Shown piece after piece: positions 61,111-64,000 of a DNA stretch of 64,000 bases. Numbering within the stretch: position 1 is the first letter of the stretch; each line of letters begins with the position of its first letter. The stretch covers positions 1 to 64,000 of the forward strand of contig CAJUBL010000001.1 in assembly GCA_910584665.1 (NCBI GenBank), in the 5' to 3' direction. This DNA comes from an uncultured Muribaculaceae bacterium. Its GTDB lineage: Bacteria; Bacteroidota; Bacteroidia; Bacteroidales; Muribaculaceae. The notes below the pieces were generated by a model. That model did not search any database, had not been told where the DNA came from, and saw nothing but the letters and a program-made list of their open reading frames with translations. A program made the translations under genes and the position numbers.

Positions 61111-62103
61111 ATGAAAAAATTTTACTTGAAGAAGTCGGCTATCGCAGCCGCATTGTCAGCGGTTCTTTTGGGCGTGGTATCATGTGGTCTTGCTTTTACC
61201 GAGATTACATTCAGCAGTCATTCGGTAGAACAGGGCAAGAGTGTTACCATTACCGCCAAGTTTGAGCGTCCTAACGATGAATATCAGAATAATGAGAACA
61301 TCTGGGTGTATTATGGTGTCAGGGTTCCTGAGGACTGGTCTACAGCCGAGATGCCCAAAATAGTGGATATTACAGAGTATAACGGGGCTGTATTAAATAC
61401 AGAGGAGTATGAACTTGAAGAGTCGGCATTCTATACAAAACTGATGGAGGTGTCTTATCCTCGCGAGGGATATAAGTGGATAGGCTACCAGTCGAAAGAA
61501 GTCAAATCGGTCTATGGTCAGCCGGCTACCGCTACTCTGGTACTGAATGCCGGTCAGACATTAGGCTCGTATGAGATTGATTTTATTGCAGGCAGTTCAA
61601 AATCTGCTCCTGCCGAGATGCTTGATGCTAACGGAGATCTGAACTATGAGATTGTATTCAGTTATACTGATGAACAGAAGTATATAAACGGACAGCAATA
61701 TAAGGTTTATCAGGAGTATCTTGCGAATGCCTCGACATTGTCAAACGATGAAATCGATGCACGTAAGTTGGCTTTAAGCCATATCACGGTGGGTGGATTG
61801 CCTATAAGTCCGATGGATATATCCAATGTAAATCCGGAATTTGACCGTCATGTTGATGTTGTTATCAATACCGGTGTGGATGATGTCACGGCTGATGTGC
61901 AGGATGTTGAGGTCAATGTTGTTGCCGGTGGCATTGAGGTTGAGGCCGAGGGTGCTGTGGCTACAGTCTGCAATCTCTCTGGTGCGATTGTCGGGAGCGT
62001 GGCTGTCAACGGTGTATCGCATATATCCGTCAGCAACGGACTGTATGTTGTGAAGGTGCAGACACTCAAGCATGTAACCTGTACCAAGGTTGTCGTTAAA
62101 TAA
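61111..62103 (+). CDS. Lipoprotein with a sorting-domain-like C terminus
   Basis: 330 residues of unknown function. The signal peptide ends in a lipobox (GVVSC, Cys26). A beta-rich first half (about 30-160) has a FSSHSVEQGKSVTITAKFERP opening like an immunoglobulin or cadherin-type domain. The stretch after that is mostly polar. The last 70 residues (VEVNVVAGGIEVEAEGAVATVCNLSGAIVGS... ISVSNGLYVVKV) follow the pattern of the Por-secretion (type IX) C-terminal sorting domain. A lipobox together with such a tail is unusual, since type IX cargo is normally not lipidated. No enzyme motif is seen. It has its own promoter and terminator. Confidence 0.8.
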   Translation: MKKFYLKKSAIAAALSAVLLGVVSCGLAFTEITFSSHSVEQGKSVTITAKFERPNDEYQNNENIWVYYGVRVPEDWSTAEMPKIVDITEYNGAVLNTEEYELEESAFYTKLMEVSYPREGYKWIGYQSKEVKSVYGQPATATLVLNAGQTLGSYEIDFIAGSSKSAPAEMLDANGDLNYEIVFSYTDEQKYINGQQYKVYQEYLANASTLSNDEIDARKLALSHITVGGLPISPMDISNVNPEFDRHVDVVINTGVDDVTADVQDVEVNVVAGGIEVEAEGAVATVCNLSGAIVGSVAVNGVSHISVSNGLYVVKVQTLKHVTCTKVVVK

Positions 62104-62135
62104 GTTTTTCAGTCTGAAATATCTGATATACAGAG

Positions 62136-62180
62136 CGCTCCGGCTACCCGTCAAGAGGTTCCCGGAGCGTTTTGTTTATT
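62136..62180 (+). terminator. Rho-independent terminator after the lipoprotein gene
   Basis: Stem CGCTCCGG/CCGGAGCG (62136-62143 with 62162-62169), 18-nt loop, followed by TTTTGTTTATT. It lies between convergent genes. Confidence 0.82.
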
Positions 62181-62204
62181 GTGGATGAAGGCGGTGTGGC
62201 GGAA

Positions 62205-63278
62205 TTACCTGACCATGCCTACGGCACGTACTATTGATGTCGGGTTCAAGGGGTCGTTGACGATGATAGATATGCGGCCGTTCAGTATCTCTGACGGTAT
62301 CGCCATCGGGTCGACGGTGACGTGTACCGTCGCTTCTTTGCCCTTTTTCAGCTTTTCGGCTGTGGTGGTGACTGTGATACCGGGATCGGTGGTATAGACG
62401 CGGCGCACGAGCATGGTGCTCCTGCCTGAATTGCGGAACGTGAAACTGCGTGTCACCGGGCCTCCGTTGCGGTCGAGTTCGCCGAATTCGAGAACGCTGT
62501 TGCCGATGTCAATAGCAGGGGCCTCACGGCGCTGGCCTGGTGTAAGGCGGGAGAAATCTTCGTCAACGATGGCTATCATGTCGATCTTTACGGGCTCGTC
62601 CAGTGGCGAGGCCTGTAGCATAAGGCTGTCGGTGAAGATGCCATACATGTATTTTTCCGGTACAAAATACAGTGTGTAGGTAACCTGTTCTCCGGGACCG
62701 ACAGTCGGTGTGCCGGTGTTGATTCTCAAACCCCGGGGTATGTAGGTCCATTGCGGAGAAAGCGAGTCAGTGGTGGCGTTGTAGACTTCAAGAAAGGAGG
62801 TTTTGCTCTTGCCTCGTAAAACCTCACCGAGCAGTATGTTGTCGGAGCGCAGTTTGATTGCGCCTGCATCGATAGGGTACCGTCCCCGCAGTGTGTTGCT
62901 GGAACCGATAACAACACCGCGTATGAGTAATGTCTGGCGGGGACGCTCTGTGTTGAAATCGACGTAGACTTTCTTGCCGAAGCGGCCGGGGCGCCCTATG
63001 GGGTTGTATGTGACCTCGACATAGCCGGTGTCTCCCGGTTCGACAGGGGTCTTGGTGTAGAATGATGATGTACAGCCGCAGGTGGCGCGTGAGGCTACTA
63101 TCGAGAGCGGTTCATCGCCGGTGTTGACGTATGTGAAGCGGCACCTTACTGTCCCGTCATTCTCGTCGAATGCGCCGAAGTCATGTTCCTGTTTGAGAAA
63201 TTTCACTTCGGGTCCGGCCGCGAGGATGGATGTGGCGCCGGCAAGGAATACACTCAGAGTTATGGCCGTAAGTTTCAT
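62205..63278 (-). CDS. DUF1573 protein with repeated Ig-like domains
   Basis: 357 residues with a signal peptide (about 1-20). The first domain (about 28-120) is DUF1573: FLKQEHDFGAFDENDGTVRCRFTYVNTGDEPLSIVASRATCGCTSSFY. A second ASPM-SPD-2-Hydin-like sandwich region covers about 145-235. The third (about 250-357) has VLEFGELDRNGGPVTRSFTFRNSGRSTMLVRRVYT. These proteins are exported and of unknown role. The start codon overlaps the stop of the preceding DUF1573 gene by 4 nt, so they are translationally coupled. Confidence 0.87.
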   Translation of the reverse strand: MKLTAITLSVFLAGATSILAAGPEVKFLKQEHDFGAFDENDGTVRCRFTYVNTGDEPLSIVASRATCGCTSSFYTKTPVEPGDTGYVEVTYNPIGRPGRFGKKVYVDFNTERPRQTLLIRGVVIGSSNTLRGRYPIDAGAIKLRSDNILLGEVLRGKSKTSFLEVYNATTDSLSPQWTYIPRGLRINTGTPTVGPGEQVTYTLYFVPEKYMYGIFTDSLMLQASPLDEPVKIDMIAIVDEDFSRLTPGQRREAPAIDIGNSVLEFGELDRNGGPVTRSFTFRNSGRSTMLVRRVYTTDPGITVTTTAEKLKKGKEATVHVTVDPMAIPSEILNGRISIIVNDPLNPTSIVRAVGMVR

Positions 63279-63667
63279 TGCTGTGCTGGTATTACGACAC
63301 CGCTGATCTTGAGATTTACTTTCTTAGGGTGTTTTGCATTGGTGCGCACACGTACCGACTTGGTGAACTCTCCCGGTCTGCCTTTGGGAAGGTATGTTAT
63401 TCTGATGATCCCGGTTTTGCCGGGGGCAATGGGTTTCTTGGGAAATTCGGGACGTGTACAGCCGCAACTGGCGTTGGCGGAAATTATGACGAGCGGTTCG
63501 TCTCCTGAGTTTGTGAATTCGAACTCACAGGATACAGGATCGCCGTCTTCCCTGATGTTGCCGAAGTCATGGGAAGTACTGTTAAATTTAATGCCTGGTT
63601 CTCCGGCTGTTGCGACAGCCGGTATGAGCATCATGGCCGTCAACAATGATGTGATGATTTTTTTCAT
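63275..63667 (-). CDS. Single-domain DUF1573 protein
   Basis: 130 residues from ATG 63667; the open frame runs to 63793 but the extra 42 residues precede the signal peptide (MKKIITSLLTAMMLIPAVATA) and are rejected. One DUF1573 domain fills the mature protein: NSTSHDFGNIREDGDPVSCEFEFTNSGDEPLVIISANASCGCTRPEF, with the conserved C-x-C, and GKTGIIRITYLPKGRPGEFTKSVRV. It is exported to the periplasm and probably forms a pair with the longer protein encoded 4 nt into its own stop. Confidence 0.88.
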   Translation of the reverse strand: MKKIITSLLTAMMLIPAVATAGEPGIKFNSTSHDFGNIREDGDPVSCEFEFTNSGDEPLVIISANASCGCTRPEFPKKPIAPGKTGIIRITYLPKGRPGEFTKSVRVRTNAKHPKKVNLKISGVVIPAQQ

Positions 63668-63758
63668 ATTATATTCACTTGGTGTCAACAGAGACTTGCG
63701 GGGTTCGTTGATACGGTATGCCGCGTCTCTGTTATAACAACTGATATGGCATTTGTGT

Positions 63759-64000
63759 TTATTCCTGTCCGCGGATGCGTTCTCTGCCGGCAAGCATGCC
63801 GCAGGCGGCCATTATGTCCTCGCCGCGCGAGGTCCGTATTGTCGCTATGAATCCTTTATCGTTGAGGCGGTCACGGAACGTTTCCATTATTGCTGCGGAC
63901 GACGACTGAAGGGTGCTGTCGGGGATGGCGTGGAAACGGATGAGGTTGATGCGGCAGTCAAGACCACGCAGGAGCCGTGCGACAGCGTCGGCATGCCTGA
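63759..64000 (-). CDS. rlmN: 23S rRNA (adenine2503-C2)-methyltransferase RlmN, C-terminal end (partial)
   Basis: The last about 80 codons of a gene that runs off the right edge. Read on the minus strand it ends ...LIRFHAIP, then TIRTSRGEDIMAACGML and AGRERIRGQE before a TAA at 63761-63759. The INLIRFHAIP strand and SRGEDI-x-AACG-x-L with its conserved Cys, which acts in methyl transfer, identify RlmN, the radical-SAM enzyme that modifies 23S rRNA and some tRNAs. The iron-sulfur part lies outside the window. The DUF1573 gene begins 91 nt downstream of its stop. Confidence 0.92.
   Translation of the reverse strand, partial: RHADAVARLLRGLDCRINLIRFHAIPDSTLQSSSAAIMETFRDRLNDKGFIATIRTSRGEDIMAACGMLAGRERIRGQE

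Overview
The window looks like chromosomal DNA of a Bacteroidales gut bacterium, most likely a member of the Muribaculaceae or a close relative. The evidence is SusC/SusD and other TonB-dependent receptors, three GH92 enzymes, DUF4919/DUF5689/DUF6377-type proteins, and repeated use of the Bacteroidota promoter pattern TTTG-N19-22-TAnnTTTG with little Shine-Dalgarno signal. The family assignment is inference. The order is not.

Layout. 1-5.2 kb: the end of a tRNA-Asn, a SpoU-type rRNA/tRNA methyltransferase, a secreted GH2 enzyme, PepD on the minus strand, a tiny membrane protein and an OmpH/Skp-like lipoprotein. 5.2-11.5 kb: one tightly packed minus-strand operon read from 11534 to 5261. It encodes a GH3 (auxin-responsive) acyl-adenylating protein, a secreted alkaline phosphatase, a DUF4919 protein, a membrane-anchored pseudokinase, an acetyltransferase and a DUF3298 lipoprotein. 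11.6-15.1 kb: PfkA, an orphan histidine kinase and a DUF2156 protein, with a long inverted repeat between the last two. 15.3-22.6 kb: a TonB-dependent receptor followed by two paralogous DUF5689-type lipoproteins. 22.7-25.6 kb: KorA/KorB 2-oxoacid:ferredoxin oxidoreductase. 25.7-28.9 kb: a GH92 enzyme and a YegS-type lipid kinase. 29.2-33.9 kb: an isolated SusC/SusD pair.

34.4-41 kb: PheT, YebC, riboflavin synthase and MutS, bracketed on both sides by copies of a dispersed palindromic repeat. 41.3-48.3 kb: a four-gene alpha-mannoside operon (GH92, GH92, GH130, SGNH hydrolase) with no transporter or regulator beside it. 48.4-51.4 kb: an OmpA gene interrupted by a -1 frame change at an A7 tract, and divergently a DUF6377 regulator. 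51.5-56.3 kb: SerS, YqeY, a TIGR02757 protein, outer-membrane phospholipase A and GAPDH. 56.6-60.9 kb: an operon of ATP-grasp protein, GtrA-like protein, CDP-alcohol phosphatidyltransferase, Aur1-like PAP2 protein and PdxA. It resembles part of the Bacteroides inositol-lipid locus. 61.1-64 kb: a lipoprotein with a sorting-domain-like tail, two DUF1573 proteins and the C-terminal end of RlmN.

Most of the window is housekeeping or carbohydrate-uptake DNA. No insertion sequence, phage, CRISPR array or classical defence system was seen. The parts that are not routine are the GH3/phosphatase/pseudokinase operon, the OmpA frameshift at a canonical slippery heptamer, the dispersed repeat pair, and the partial inositol-lipid cluster led by an ATP-grasp protein.
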